A DNA stretch of 64,000 nt from Mycoplasma sp. CAG:776. GTDB taxonomy: Bacteria > Bacillota_I > Bacilli_A > RF39 > UBA660. The position numbers and the translations under genes are program-made. The stretch spans positions 98,624 to 162,623 of the forward strand of contig FR903071.1 of the NCBI GenBank assembly GCA_000438195.1. The letters run 5' to 3'. The notes under the pieces are model-generated. The model had not been told where the DNA came from. It did no database searches and saw only the letters and a list, made by a program, of their open reading frames with translations. Positions 15,685 through 24,815 of the stretch are shown piece after piece (the first letter of the stretch is position 1; the number at the start of each line of letters is the position of its first letter).

Positions 15685-16508
15685 TGGATAAGAAAACACA
15701 AATAAAACCTCGTAGAGCTGTTAAAGTTTTATTTTTTCTATTTATTTTTATCTTATTATTATTTTTATATGCTCGTTACATTAATACTAAAGGCCTTATT
15801 ATAAAAGAAACACCCATTGTAGATGAAGAATTAGATTCTGATTATAACGGGTTAAAAATAGTGCAATTTTCAGATGTTCATTATGGAAGAACTACTTCTA
15901 AAAAAGATTTAAAAAATGTGATTGAACAAATTAATTCTTTATATCCTGATATTATAGTTTTTACAGGTGATTTGTTTGATTCTGCTTCTATTAGTGATAA
16001 AGATGCAGAATTAATGATTCAATATTTAAAAGATTTAGAAGCGCGACTTTTTAAATTCGCTATAATAGGTGATTATGATAAAAAATATTTAGAAACTTAT
16101 CAATCCATCTTAAATGAAAGTGATTTTATTTTGTTAGATAATTCTTCTAAATTGGTATATGATAATAATAGTACTCCTATTAATTTTGTTGGTCTTACTA
16201 ACACTAATAATATTAATTCTTTATATGATAATTCATACTTTACTATAACTTTTGTTCATCAACCAGATTCTATAAAAGAAATTAGTGAAAGTAATATTGT
16301 TTTAGCTGGCCATTCTCTGGGTGGACAAATAAAAATACCATTTATTGGTGGTATTATTAAAAATAAGGGAGCTGAAACTTATATTAATGAATACTATTCT
16401 GTTGATGGGCAACAGCTTTATATTTCTAATGGAATTGGTACCCAAAACTTTAGTTTTAGATTATTTAATAAACCATCTATATCTTTATATCGTTTATATA
16501 ATTATTAA
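15684..16508 (+). CDS. Membrane-anchored metallophosphoesterase, YkuE-like, with altered metal-site motifs
   Basis: A 274-residue protein with a basic N-terminus, one membrane segment (about 14-32) and a calcineurin-type domain. QFSDVHYG and VFTGDLFD give the first metal ligands. The next motif reads AIIGDYDKK where the family has GNHD, and the last reads AGHSLGGQI where GHTHGGQ is usual, so the catalytic Asn-His and one His ligand seem to be lost. ATG 15684 follows GGTGG at 5 nt; the upstream start at 15648 would overlap the protease gene. Lipid or cell-wall substrates are guesses. Confidence 0.8.
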   Translation: MDKKTQIKPRRAVKVLFFLFIFILLLFLYARYINTKGLIIKETPIVDEELDSDYNGLKIVQFSDVHYGRTTSKKDLKNVIEQINSLYPDIIVFTGDLFDSASISDKDAELMIQYLKDLEARLFKFAIIGDYDKKYLETYQSILNESDFILLDNSSKLVYDNNSTPINFVGLTNTNNINSLYDNSYFTITFVHQPDSIKEISESNIVLAGHSLGGQIKIPFIGGIIKNKGAETYINEYYSVDGQQLYISNGIGTQNFSFRLFNKPSISLYRLYNY

Positions 16509-16534
16509 AAGAGGAGTTGTTACTCCCCTTTTAA
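16503..16534. terminator. Bidirectional terminator between convergent genes
   Basis: AAAAGAGGAGT pairs with ACTCCCCTTTT around a 4-nt loop; the A and T flanks make it usable for both the phosphoesterase and the LCP gene. Confidence 0.75.
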
Positions 16535-17944
16535 TGTGGTATTAATTTTATTACTAGCGTTTATTACTGTTTCATTATCAGGGACCATAACATATAGTTT
16601 TGTTCCTCCATATGAGTACGTATAATTATATCCATCAGTACCATTTAAACTTATATTTTCTATTTCCCAATTTGGCATATCAGCAATTTGCATCTTAATA
16701 AATTCTGTAATATCATTAAAGTCTAAATTTGTTACAAATGAACCATCTAGAGCATTTAATAAGCTTGTATATTTAGTAATAATAGAAGGACTAATAGCTT
16801 TATTAATTAAAGCTTCAATCATTGCAGCTTGATTTTCTACTCTTGTTCTATCTCCTTCATTAAATGATTTTCTCTCTCTTACAAATGATAATGCTTTTTT
16901 ACCATCAACAGCGTTATATCCCTCTTTGTAATAATACCCATCTTGACTGGTAAAACTATATTTTGAATAAACATTAACTCCTCCTAAAGCATTCACAATA
17001 TCAATTAAAGAAGTGAAATTTACTTTAACATAGTAATTAATCTTGATATCTAATAAATCTTCTAAAGTTGCAACACTGGTTTCAATTCCATAGATTCCAG
17101 CATGAGTTAATTTATCTTTTGCATTTTTTCCTGCTAGTGTTACATAATAATCTCTAGGAATAGAAGTTATTAATACTTTATGAGTATTTGGATTTACAGT
17201 AATTATCATGTTTACATCACTTCGAGAAACACTGCTTACAGATCCATATGTATCAATTCCAGATATATATATATTAAATGAATCTTTTGTAATATCTACT
17301 TCATGAGCAATATCCTCTGTTTCAACATCTATTGAAAAATCATAAATCACTTTATATTGATCTTGAAAATCAGCATCACTTTCATTAATCATGGCAAGCA
17401 TTGAGTTTTCAATTAACATTCCCTCATATTCTTCCTCAAGGAATGAATCTTTTAGGGTTGTAATGTTATCTGTTGTAACAAAATCTACATCAATATTTTT
17501 TTCAATCTTTTCTTTAGATTCTTTTAATCCATCAGTTGTAAATTCTAAACTTCCAATACTTAAATCTTCTAAATCAGTTAATTTCTCATATCCACTTTCT
17601 TTTAAGGCTAATACACTATAGTTTTCTGTTTTATAATCTGTAAAGCCTAATTTTTTTAAGAATCCTATCGTATTTAATTCATAAACAATTGCTAACACTA
17701 ACCCAATTATGTAAAGAATAGAAAATACTGTTCCTATTGCCCTTCGCTTTACTCCTTTTCTTACTAATATCAAACAGGTGAATATTACATCTAATAAAAT
17801 TAATAATACACATAATACTAAAAAGTATTCTCCTGGCAAAATATCTATAAATTTAAATAAACATAACGTAACGATTGTAATAATAGCCATTGCCACGGCT
17901 AAAAATTTAAAAAATGGCATAATTTTTTCTTTCTTTTTTTTCAA
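16520..17944 (-). CDS. LytR-CpsA-Psr (LCP) family cell-wall glycopolymer ligase
   Basis: A 474-residue membrane protein with three N-terminal hydrophobic segments (about residues 8-90) and an extracellular LCP domain from about residue 210. Family motifs are clear: VLITSIPRDYYV, KLTHAGIYG, VNFTSLIDIVNALGG, ALSFVRERKSFNEGDRTRVENQ. Such enzymes move teichoic-acid or capsular polymers from a lipid carrier to peptidoglycan. The stretch between the membrane region and LCP domain (about 110-200) is an added domain seen in several Firmicutes LCPs. Confidence 0.9.
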   Translation of the reverse strand: MKKKKEKIMPFFKFLAVAMAIITIVTLCLFKFIDILPGEYFLVLCVLLILLDVIFTCLILVRKGVKRRAIGTVFSILYIIGLVLAIVYELNTIGFLKKLGFTDYKTENYSVLALKESGYEKLTDLEDLSIGSLEFTTDGLKESKEKIEKNIDVDFVTTDNITTLKDSFLEEEYEGMLIENSMLAMINESDADFQDQYKVIYDFSIDVETEDIAHEVDITKDSFNIYISGIDTYGSVSSVSRSDVNMIITVNPNTHKVLITSIPRDYYVTLAGKNAKDKLTHAGIYGIETSVATLEDLLDIKINYYVKVNFTSLIDIVNALGGVNVYSKYSFTSQDGYYYKEGYNAVDGKKALSFVRERKSFNEGDRTRVENQAAMIEALINKAISPSIITKYTSLLNALDGSFVTNLDFNDITEFIKMQIADMPNWEIENISLNGTDGYNYTYSYGGTKLYVMVPDNETVINASNKINTTLKGE

Positions 17945-17999
17945 AATTACATCTCCTTTTGTAAATTAATTATATCATATCCTACTAAAATTAGAAAAT

Positions 18000-18599
18000 T
18001 TATATAATTTTTAAAATAAAATAAGTAAAGAAAATGTACAATAATAAATATGTACTACCAAATAGGATAGCTCCTATTACATCACTAAAATAGTGAACTC
18101 CTAAATATATTCTAGAATATCCCACTATTAATATTAACAATATCAGTAAAAAAATAATTATTATTTTAAGTGGTAATATTATATTACTAATGACAATTAA
18201 AAATATCATAAATCCATAAAAGATGGTAGATGTCATAGTGTGTCCGGATGGATAACTATATCCCTTTTCTTCTACTAATCTATTTATATTTGGCCTTGAT
18301 CTTTTAAAAGTGTTCTTTAATATACCTATTAATCCCCACATAATTAACATATTTATTATTATAATTATTGATATTTTCTTATTTTTTAAAATTAATAAAA
18401 ATAGGAAACACAAAAGAATAATAAATTTGGCACTTCCTAGAAAGGTTACTATTTTCCAAAAAGAAGTTTTTAATCCATTTATTTTTATTTTTTGATATAT
18501 TCTTTGATCTAAATTATTTAATCTACCTTTTAGCATTAAACTAGACCATATTAAGAATATTATAAATATACTTATAAAAACTATTATCATAATCATCAC
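18000..18599 (-). CDS. PAP2-family membrane phosphatase
   Basis: A 199-residue polytopic protein with the three PAP2 motifs: KNTFKRSRPN, YPSGHTM and SRIYLGVHYFSDVIG. It would dephosphorylate a lipid phosphate such as undecaprenyl pyrophosphate or phosphatidylglycerol phosphate at the membrane surface. The substrate cannot be decided by sequence. It lies just upstream of the tRNA-Leu locus on the other strand. Confidence 0.88.
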   Translation of the reverse strand: MMIMIIVFISIFIIFLIWSSLMLKGRLNNLDQRIYQKIKINGLKTSFWKIVTFLGSAKFIILLCFLFLLILKNKKISIIIIINMLIMWGLIGILKNTFKRSRPNINRLVEEKGYSYPSGHTMTSTIFYGFMIFLIVISNIILPLKIIIIFLLILLILIVGYSRIYLGVHYFSDVIGAILFGSTYLLLYIFFTYFILKII

Positions 18600-18674
18600 T
18601 TTATTATTATATCCTAAAAAAGATGATTTTTGCTAGTACAATTAAACATTTTATGCTATAATTATTTTGTACTT

Positions 18675-18761
18675 GCCTGTGTGGCGGAATTGGTAGACGC
18701 GCTGGACTCAAAATCCAGTGGTAGCAATATCGTGTCGGTTCGAGTCCGACCACAGGCACCA
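18675..18761 (+). tRNA. tRNA-Leu (anticodon CAA)
   Basis: An 87-nt gene with encoded CCA end, acceptor stem GCCTGTG/CACAGGC, D-arm GGTAGACGC, anticodon loop CTCAAAA (anticodon CAA), a long variable arm of class II type and T-arm GGTTCGAGTCC. Its 3' end is the left boundary of the recombinase island. Confidence 0.95.
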
Positions 18762-18780
18762 GAGGGAAATCTGCTCGAAC
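18756..18780 (+). repeat. Left end-repeat of the tRNA-Leu island (attL-like)
   Basis: GCACCAGAGGGAAAT (the last six bases of the tRNA plus nine downstream), a 3-nt spacer and CTCGAAC recur at 24889-24913 in the same orientation and spacing, 22 of 25 bases identical. A recombinase gene lies between. This looks like a target-site duplication at a tRNA 3' end. Confidence 0.55.
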
Positions 18781-18806
18781 CGAAAAGGAAGAGCTTTCGA
18801 TAAATG

Positions 18807-18834
18807 TCAATTCTATAGGGAATTGATTTTTTTG
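18807..18834 (+). terminator. Terminator downstream of tRNA-Leu
   Basis: TCAATTC/GAATTGA stem, 6-nt loop, then seven T residues. Confidence 0.7.
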
Positions 18835-18857
18835 TGTTAGAAAGTGAGAAGATTTTC

Positions 18858-19130
18858 ATGTTAAAGGTTGTAAAACAAGAAATTGAAATGGAAGCAGCTC
18901 TTAAAAAGAAGTTAGAATTTATATGTAGTTTCTGTAATATTACTCCCATTATCCAAAATGGAAGTATTAGAAAGTTAGAACAAACTAACTTAATTTATGT
19001 AGAACCTCATAGAATTATCATCAAAAATATTACTTTACTTGCCTTTAATTATGAGAGTAATCTTTATATTGAAAATTTAAGTAAAAGTATTCCATTAAAA
19101 GAATTAGAAAATTTTATTAAAACACTATAA
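18858..19130 (+). CDS. Hypothetical protein, 90 residues
   Basis: No family is recognised. The protein is soluble with an N-terminal helix (QEIEMEAALKKKLEFICSF), a paired-cysteine CSFC segment and beta-like C-terminal strands. It is the first gene of the island, between tRNA-Leu and the recombinase. ATG 18858 was chosen with GAGAAG upstream; a GTG at 18834 would add eight residues. It may be an accessory protein of the element. Confidence 0.5.
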   Translation: MLKVVKQEIEMEAALKKKLEFICSFCNITPIIQNGSIRKLEQTNLIYVEPHRIIIKNITLLAFNYESNLYIENLSKSIPLKELENFIKTL

Positions 19131-19286
19131 AAAAACATGCACATCAATTCCTTATCTCCCATTTTACCTGGATTTTTTCTAAAAATTAGGAAAGAAAAAT
19201 TATCATAACTTTACCCATAGACAAAACTAGATGTTTTGTTAAAATAAGTATGCTAGGAAAAAATATAATGATTTCCACTTATTTAG

Positions 19287-19321
19287 ATAACACAAACTAT
19301 TTGTCTTGTGTTATTTTTTTA
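19287..19321 (+). terminator. Rho-independent terminator
   Basis: ATAACACAA/TTGTGTTAT stem of 9 bp followed by seven T residues, between the small island gene and the recombinase. Confidence 0.7.
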
Positions 19322-19354
19322 TACTTTAAATGGATAGAAAGGATGATGTGATGA

Positions 19355-21258
19355 ATGAATGAAGAAAAGAAAATTTGTGGAATATATACTCGTGTAAGCA
19401 CGGAAGATCAAGCTCGGGAAGGTTTTAGTTTACCAGAACAAAAAGAGAGATTAGAGGCTATGTGTAAATATAAAGGTTATGAAATGATTATTATGAAGAT
19501 GCTGGAATTAGTGCTAAAAATGGAAATTATAGATCAGAATTTGACCGAATGTTAGAGGATATCAGAAATAAGAAAATAAATACCATTGTTACATTAAAAC
19601 TAGATAGATTAACGAGAAGTGTTTATGATTGGGAAAATATTATGAAATTTTTAGAAGAAAATCATGCTTATTTAGATTGTGCTAATGATGAAATTAATAC
19701 AACCAATGCAAACGGTAAATTAGTTTCAAGACTTCTTATGAGCGTAAGCCAAAATGAAATAGAGAGAACAAGTGAAAGAACTAAAGTAGGACTTGTGGGA
19801 GCGATTAAAAGTGGTAATATCCCCTCTCATACTCCTTTAGGATATAAAAGAAATAATAAAAAGTTAGTTCCTAATCCTCTTACAAAAGATATTGTTATCA
19901 GAATATATGATTTATACTTTAAAGGAAATAGTTATCAAAAAATAGCTAATATTTTTAATAAAGAAAATGTTTGTAATAAAAAATGGAAAGATAGTACTAT
20001 ATTAAAAATTATAGAAAATCCTGTTTATAAAGGAGATTTTATTCATGGAAAAAGAACTGCTCACCCAACCTATTATGAAAACGTCGTAGAACCTTTAATT
20101 AGTAAAGAATTATGGGAAAGTTGTCAAGTTCAAAAGAAGAAAAATTCCAGAAGTTACATGCGATATAATACTTATCTTTTTTTACAAAAATTAAGATGTC
20201 CTAAATGTAGCAGAATTATGGGTGGTAGAGCCACCTATAAAAAGAAAAATGATACAGTATACTACTATTATAGTTGTAATAATTGTAAGAACTTTATTAA
20301 AGAAGAACCGATAGAAAAAGCAATTCTAAACTTATTAAGTGAGATATTAGAGTATGATTCTGTCGTTGGAAGTTTTTTCTTACCTATGTTAAAAGCTAAA
20401 TTAGATAATCCTAAAGAAGAATTATCAAAAGAATTAAAAGTACTAGAATTAAAAAAGGAAAGAATTAGAAATGCTTATATTAATGAAGCATTTACTTTAG
20501 AAGAATATAAAAAAGAAAGTGAAATTATAGATAACAATATAAGAACTTTAGAACAAAAGATTTTAGAAACTGACCAACTTGAAGAATTAAGATTTACTAA
20601 AGAAGATATTTTAATTAAACGAGATATTGATTTTATTAATAAAATTAAATTACCTAATCTTTACAAACAAATTGTGATTACTTGGAAAGATTTAACGAGA
20701 GAAGAAAAAGCAAATCTTATTATGAATTATATTGAAGATATTTCTCTTATGGAAGTACCAAATGGAGAGTATATAGTAACCAATGTTAATTTTAGAAGTA
20801 CTTTCTTTAAAAATTTTAATGACCTTTTTAATGAAGGTTATATCGATAAAACACTATATAGAATAGATGAAAATGGTGAAGGCTTTGTTCGATATTCTAA
20901 TTATTTACCTGCTGAAAAAGTGAAAGAACACATTATCAGATTAAGTGAGTTTTATCAAGTTTATTATTATGAGGGGCAATATGATTTTGATACAAAAATT
21001 TTATCTGGTGAAAAACTAGATAATAGCGAAATAGTAAGAATATTCCCCTTAGAAAAAAATAAGAAAAAAGAAGGTAAAATTAATATAGGAATGATTAGTG
21101 CAATCAATATTAATGAAACAAAATTAAATGATTTAGAAGATTTATTTTATACACTCCCTCATAAAATAAATTTATCCTATAACAAAAAGAAATTAAATGA
21201 AAATACAAAACTATTACCTCATCAAAATTCTAATATGTATCTTAAACTATCAAACTAA
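19355..21258 (+). pseudogene. Large serine recombinase, broken by a single-base frameshift
   Basis: The first frame (19355-19555) starts with the resolvase motif IYTRVSTEDQ, including the catalytic Ser. The rest continues in another frame (from before 19549 to 21258) with LKLDRLTRS, a recombinase domain (GYKRNNKKLVPNP, YQKIANIFNKE), a zinc ribbon (CPKCSRIMGG to YSCNNCKN) and a coiled coil. At 19481-19485 the DNA reads GAAAT; one more A would give GYENDYYEDAGISAK and restore the frame. The family integrates and excises mobile elements. A real mutation or a homopolymer sequencing error are both possible. The C-terminal 150 residues are longer than usual. Confidence 0.85.
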
Positions 21259-21496
21259 CTCTCCTAAATTTTTCTTTTTTTCTCATTTTTACAACTTTAA
21301 AAATTAAACAGGATATGATGTTTGCACCAGTTAAAAGAACCAACCCTTATTTTATAAGACTTTTTCTTTTATTTTACTGGTGCCATTTTATTTTTGCACT
21401 TGCAAAAATAGATATAATTATATACAAAGTATATTACCTTTTTTAAAAAAAGCTAGGTAAATACTGATTTAATTTGTATTACTTTTTTATATAATT

Positions 21497-21934
21497 TTAT
21501 TTTTTACTTTTCCCACAAACAGCACTCATTGAAATATGAAACTCTTTACAAAATTTATATAGATTGGAAGTAGAAATACATATAAGACCTTTTTCGTATC
21601 TAACAATACATGCTTGTGATACACCTAACAAGTCAGCAATATTTTCTTGAGACAAATTATGTTTTAGTCTAACTGCTTTCATATTATTACCTAATCTTTC
21701 TAGGTTCAATCCTTTATTTATTTTTGTGTTACGTTCATTTGTTAAACCAAGAACATAATCTATACTATATTTAAAATAATCTGCATAATCACATAAGTTT
21801 TTAAGTGGAATAATGTTAATTCCTAATTCCCATAATGAATATGTAGAACGATTTACTTTTAGAATATTTGCCATTTTCTCTTGGCTAATGTCATTATCTT
21901 CTCTAATATCTTTTAATCTTGAAAAATCTATCAT
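21497..21934 (-). CDS. Tandem XRE-family HTH regulator of the island
   Basis: A 145-residue protein with two Cro/C1-type HTH domains: residues 1-60 (IREDNDISQEKMANILKV) and 75-135 (VRLKHNLSQENIADLLGV). The layout is as in the regulators at 10464 and 55217. ATG 21934 follows AGGTG at 6 nt; GTG 21943 lies inside that site. It is divergent from the gene at 22052 with a 117-nt gap containing an inverted repeat, so it probably controls both. Repressor of the element is the likely role. Confidence 0.85.
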   Translation of the reverse strand: MIDFSRLKDIREDNDISQEKMANILKVNRSTYSLWELGINIIPLKNLCDYADYFKYSIDYVLGLTNERNTKINKGLNLERLGNNMKAVRLKHNLSQENIADLLGVSQACIVRYEKGLICISTSNLYKFCKEFHISMSAVCGKSKK

Positions 21935-21937
21935 ATA

Positions 21938-21970
21938 CTTCACCTAGGCTAATTATCGCATTAGGCGAAG
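21938..21970. promoter_or_regulatory. Candidate operator of the island regulator
   Basis: CTTCACCTA and TAGGCGAAG form a near-perfect inverted repeat (one mismatch). It overlaps the ribosome binding site of the divergent HTH gene, so it could be a repressor site or an mRNA hairpin that hides the RBS. Confidence 0.45.
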
Positions 21971-22051
21971 AAAAAACATCAATATTGCTATTTACAGTTA
22001 TATTTTCTGCTATTTTGTGTTATAATTAATAATTAGAAAGAAGGCGTGGAA

Positions 22052-22405
22052 ATGACAAAATATTTATCATTAAAAGAAAATGAAGAATTAATTATAGGAA
22101 TGGATCAAAAGCCAAAAGTAGTTAGAATCAAAAATAAAAATAATAAATTACAAATAAGTGAGATTACTCCTGAAGAAATAACAGACAATATTGTAATTAC
22201 AGAATTAAATTTTGATGAATTAAAAAGTTTTGTGTTGTACGAAAGTTATTATCAAGAAGTATCTAACCTTGATATAGATAAGGAAATAATGCAAAAAAAT
22301 AATGATATATGTGAATATCATTATAAAAAAATTTATGGTGATAATTATAACGAAGATATATCAAATACTAAGTTTCAAGTTATTATTACTTTTGGCAAGA
22401 AATAG
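22052..22405 (+). CDS. Hypothetical island protein, 117 residues
   Basis: A soluble protein, Lys/Glu/Asn-rich, of no recognised family. It has a beta-like N-terminal half (LIIGMDQKPKVVRIK) and helical C-terminal half, with a final strand FQVIITFGKK. ATG 22052 is preceded by AAGG at 7-8 nt; the GTG at 22046 is too close to that site. It is divergent from the double-HTH regulator and probably under its control. No signal peptide or membrane segment. Confidence 0.6.
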   Translation: MTKYLSLKENEELIIGMDQKPKVVRIKNKNNKLQISEITPEEITDNIVITELNFDELKSFVLYESYYQEVSNLDIDKEIMQKNNDICEYHYKKIYGDNYNEDISNTKFQVIITFGKK

Positions 22406-22499
22406 AATTTGAAAAAAGTTAACTCTAATCTTAAAAACAGGAAAATAATTTATAATCTACTTAATAAATTGCTTATTAAATCTTTATTAATTTGTGTCG

Positions 22500-23102
22500 T
22501 TAACTTTTTTGCGTTTCTTTTTTTCCGCAACAATACCGATATGGTCTACCGCTTCCACACGGACATTTCTTTTTGCCATTTTTCTTTTCTTCATATAAAT
22601 GTAATTGGTGATTTTTTTTAGCAATTTGCCTATTATAATTGTCAATATCTTCTACAAAATCATATTTTTTACATGATGGAATTCTAAAGGTAAAGGTTGT
22701 TTTACCATCTGTATTTGAAATTGCAAAATCGCCTAATTGAATAACGTCCATTCCAATAAGAGCATCAGCACCATGTATTTCTGGTATTTCTGTAACTTTC
22801 ACAGAGTTAATAACTACACCATTGGGGACAAGTATATCTACCAAATATACATTTTGGGATACTAAACCACCAGCAGTGTGAACTTCAGCTTTTGAAATTG
22901 GAATTAAATTGCATTTTTTTGCTATATTTGAACTTATTGCGCTTGTTGTCGCTCCAGTATCCCAAATTCCTATTCCTGTTACTTCTATAGCATTTGCATT
23001 CTTAAAAGAAGAAGAAAATGAAACTTTTGTTAAAAGTACTGGAGTAATTTTTTCATAAGGAACTGTAAAAGCATGCCTAATTTCTTTTTTCGATTTATCC
23101 AT
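22500..23102 (-). CDS. Retropepsin-like aspartic protease with C-terminal SEC-C zinc motif
   Basis: A 200-residue protein. The protease core has WDTGATTSAIS (catalytic Asp near residue 48) and the second family motif ADALIGMDVIQLGDFAI (near 115-130), as in single-domain retropepsin-like enzymes that act as dimers. The C-terminus (about 172-192) is a SEC-C motif, CPCGSGRPYRYCCG, which binds zinc and is often used for docking on ribosomes or SecB-like partners. Its ATG touches the stop of the DUF5678 gene (TAAATG), so the two are coupled. The target protein is unknown. Confidence 0.8.
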   Translation of the reverse strand: MDKSKKEIRHAFTVPYEKITPVLLTKVSFSSSFKNANAIEVTGIGIWDTGATTSAISSNIAKKCNLIPISKAEVHTAGGLVSQNVYLVDILVPNGVVINSVKVTEIPEIHGADALIGMDVIQLGDFAISNTDGKTTFTFRIPSCKKYDFVEDIDNYNRQIAKKNHQLHLYEEKKNGKKKCPCGSGRPYRYCCGKKETQKS

Positions 23103-23339
23103 TTAAAAAATTGCCCTCGTGTGAAAAACCTGAATACTATTTTGATCTTCTTTTTCACATTTCTGTATAATAAACGTTCCCATTTCTAATTCAGAGGCAT
23201 AAGTAATTGCCTTTTGTTCTTCTTTGCTGGCAAATATTACCTCTTGATTAGCTATTACTATATATTGTCCTTTATATTTTTTTAACAATTCCTTTAAATT
23301 GGCTTTAAACCATTTATAGTTTCTATCAACTTCATTCAT
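23103..23339 (-). CDS. DUF5678-type small protein, partner of the protease
   Basis: A 78-residue soluble protein: FKANLKELLKKYKGQYIVIANQ fits the DUF5678 pattern (residues 10-30), followed by an EEQKAITYASELEMGTFIIQKCE block. Similar short proteins are found next to retropepsin-like proteases in other bacteria and archaea, which suggests a functional pair (regulator, substrate or adaptor). RBS GGAG lies 8 nt before ATG. The biochemical role is not known. Confidence 0.65.
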   Translation of the reverse strand: MNEVDRNYKWFKANLKELLKKYKGQYIVIANQEVIFASKEEQKAITYASELEMGTFIIQKCEKEDQNSIQVFHTRAIF

Positions 23340-23491
23340 AGCAAAAACTCCTTTCTTTTAAGTTAGAAATATATTATACTCTATGATCATTAGTTTTACA
23401 ATATTAATATATCATATTTTTTTTTTTTTTTAAAGCCAAATGTTTAAACTTTAAAAAATTTTATTATTTTTTACACTACATCATAATTTTG

Positions 23492-23570
23492 TGTTAAAAT
23501 ATTATTAGATTTGAGATTTATCGACCTATTTTAATCTTAAAGGTTCTAAATAGGCTACTCTCTCGCACCA
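23492..23570 (+). repeat. 79-nt direct repeat, copy 1 (upstream of fic)
   Basis: 77 of 79 bases are identical to 24816-24894; the two changes are C/T transitions. The unit holds a hairpin (CCTATTT/AAATAGG, 16-nt loop) and ends GCACCA, like a tRNA 3' end. The part between copies holds the fic gene, so this is a 1,324-bp direct duplication unit or a cassette boundary. Confidence 0.8.
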
Positions 23571-23602
23571 AATTGAATTTTACTCAAAATTTTGAGTTAT
23601 TA

Positions 23603-23621
23603 TTGCACAATAATTGTGCAA
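23603..23621. promoter_or_regulatory. Perfect palindrome upstream of fic
   Basis: TTGCACAAT-A-ATTGTGCAA is a 9+1+9 perfect palindrome, preceded by a second one (ACTCAAAA/TTTTGAGT, 23582-23597) and followed by a GCACA...TGTGC hairpin with T run near 23645-23680. This layout suggests an operator or an attenuator for fic. The 384-nt region 23340-23723 holds no gene. Confidence 0.5.
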
Positions 23622-23723
23622 AAAGCATATTTTTTTTATAAAAATGCACATTATTTCATAGATATTGTGCGTTTTTCTTTACTTTCTAGACTGAATATAG
23701 TAATATATTAAGGAGGTGAGAAA

Positions 23724-24803
23724 ATGGATCCTATAAAAGTTAAAAAATTACCACTTGAATATAAACTAGATAAAGAGTTAATGAATTTGATTTCAGAAGC
23801 TAATTTAAAATTTGGAGAATACAAATCAAATTTAAAAAACAGTCAATTTGATTCAAGATTTTTTTTAGACTCTATTATTTTAAGTGAAAGTTTAAAATCA
23901 ACACAAATAGAGGGTACTCAAATTTCACAAGATGATATGTATTATTTAAAATATATGCCTAAAACAGATGATAATTTAGAAATACAAAACTTAAAAAAGG
24001 TAATTGATTTTGCCAAAATGCATTTAAAAGATAATCATAAAATTGATATTAAATTCATTAATGATATTCATAAGATATTATTAAATAGTGTTCGTGGAAA
24101 TGAAAAAGATCCCGGGCATATTAGAACTACTCAAAATTGGATTGGCCCAAAAGGCTGTACGATTGAAGAAGCAACATTTATTCCGCCTATACCAGAAGAA
24201 GTTCCAATTTTGTTAAACAATTTATTTGAATATATGAATGATGCTTATGTTGATCCTATATTTATCAATTTGGCAATATCTCATTCACAATTTGAAACTA
24301 TACATGCTTACTGTGATGGTAATGGTAGACTTGGTAGAGCACTCATTCCTGTTCAATTAGCTCTTTTAACCGAAGAAGAACCAATTTTATTTTTATCAGA
24401 AGTAATTGAATTATATAAGCCTACTTATTATAAACTTTTAAACGAAAGTAGAAAAGGCAATATGTTGGGATTTATAAAGTTTTTTTTGCAATGTATAATT
24501 GATCAATGCAATAATTATATTGCAAAAATAAATAGAATTAACCAAATTTATAATAAAGATATGGAAAAAATTAAAATATTAAAAAGTAATGCTGTATATC
24601 GGATTATGCCTGCCATTATGAGACAAATTGTTTTTACAAAAAAAGAAATCGTAGAAGAGTCATCAGTTTCTAGAAATACTGTGTCTATATTAATAGACAA
24701 ATTAGTAGAATTAAATATTTTAGAACCAGATTCTAATTATGCTAAGTTAGGTTATAGATACAATGAAATTTATAATGTCTTTGTGGGGAAAGATATGTCA
24801 TAA
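23724..24803 (+). CDS. Fic-family AMP-transferase (class II)
   Basis: A 359-residue protein. The N-terminal Fic_N region carries the inhibitory motif STQIEG (near residue 60), which blocks ATP in the active site. The catalytic loop is HAYCDGNGRLGRAL (near residue 195), matching HxFx(D/E)GNGRxxR. The C-terminus is a winged-helix domain (about 285-350). Fic enzymes transfer AMP from ATP to proteins; the target is unknown. Class II Fic proteins are autoinhibited and need no separate antitoxin, and none is seen. RBS AGGAGGTGAG lies before ATG. It sits between two 79-nt direct repeats. Confidence 0.92.
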   Translation: MDPIKVKKLPLEYKLDKELMNLISEANLKFGEYKSNLKNSQFDSRFFLDSIILSESLKSTQIEGTQISQDDMYYLKYMPKTDDNLEIQNLKKVIDFAKMHLKDNHKIDIKFINDIHKILLNSVRGNEKDPGHIRTTQNWIGPKGCTIEEATFIPPIPEEVPILLNNLFEYMNDAYVDPIFINLAISHSQFETIHAYCDGNGRLGRALIPVQLALLTEEEPILFLSEVIELYKPTYYKLLNESRKGNMLGFIKFFLQCIIDQCNNYIAKINRINQIYNKDMEKIKILKSNAVYRIMPAIMRQIVFTKKEIVEESSVSRNTVSILIDKLVELNILEPDSNYAKLGYRYNEIYNVFVGKDMS

Positions 24804-24815
24804 AAATTTAAAGTA

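Noticed and set aside
16345..16545. Plus-strand 66-codon ORF at the end of the phosphoesterase gene
   Set aside because: Out-of-frame shadow that runs through the bidirectional terminator.
18607..18949. Minus-strand frames over tRNA-Leu (67 and 95 codons)
   Set aside because: They translate the tRNA gene; one contains the VVGLEPTR-type peptide known from misannotated tRNA loci.
19355..19555. Independent 66-residue small resolvase
   Set aside because: The sequence after the A run continues in another frame with the rest of the same domain; it is one broken gene.
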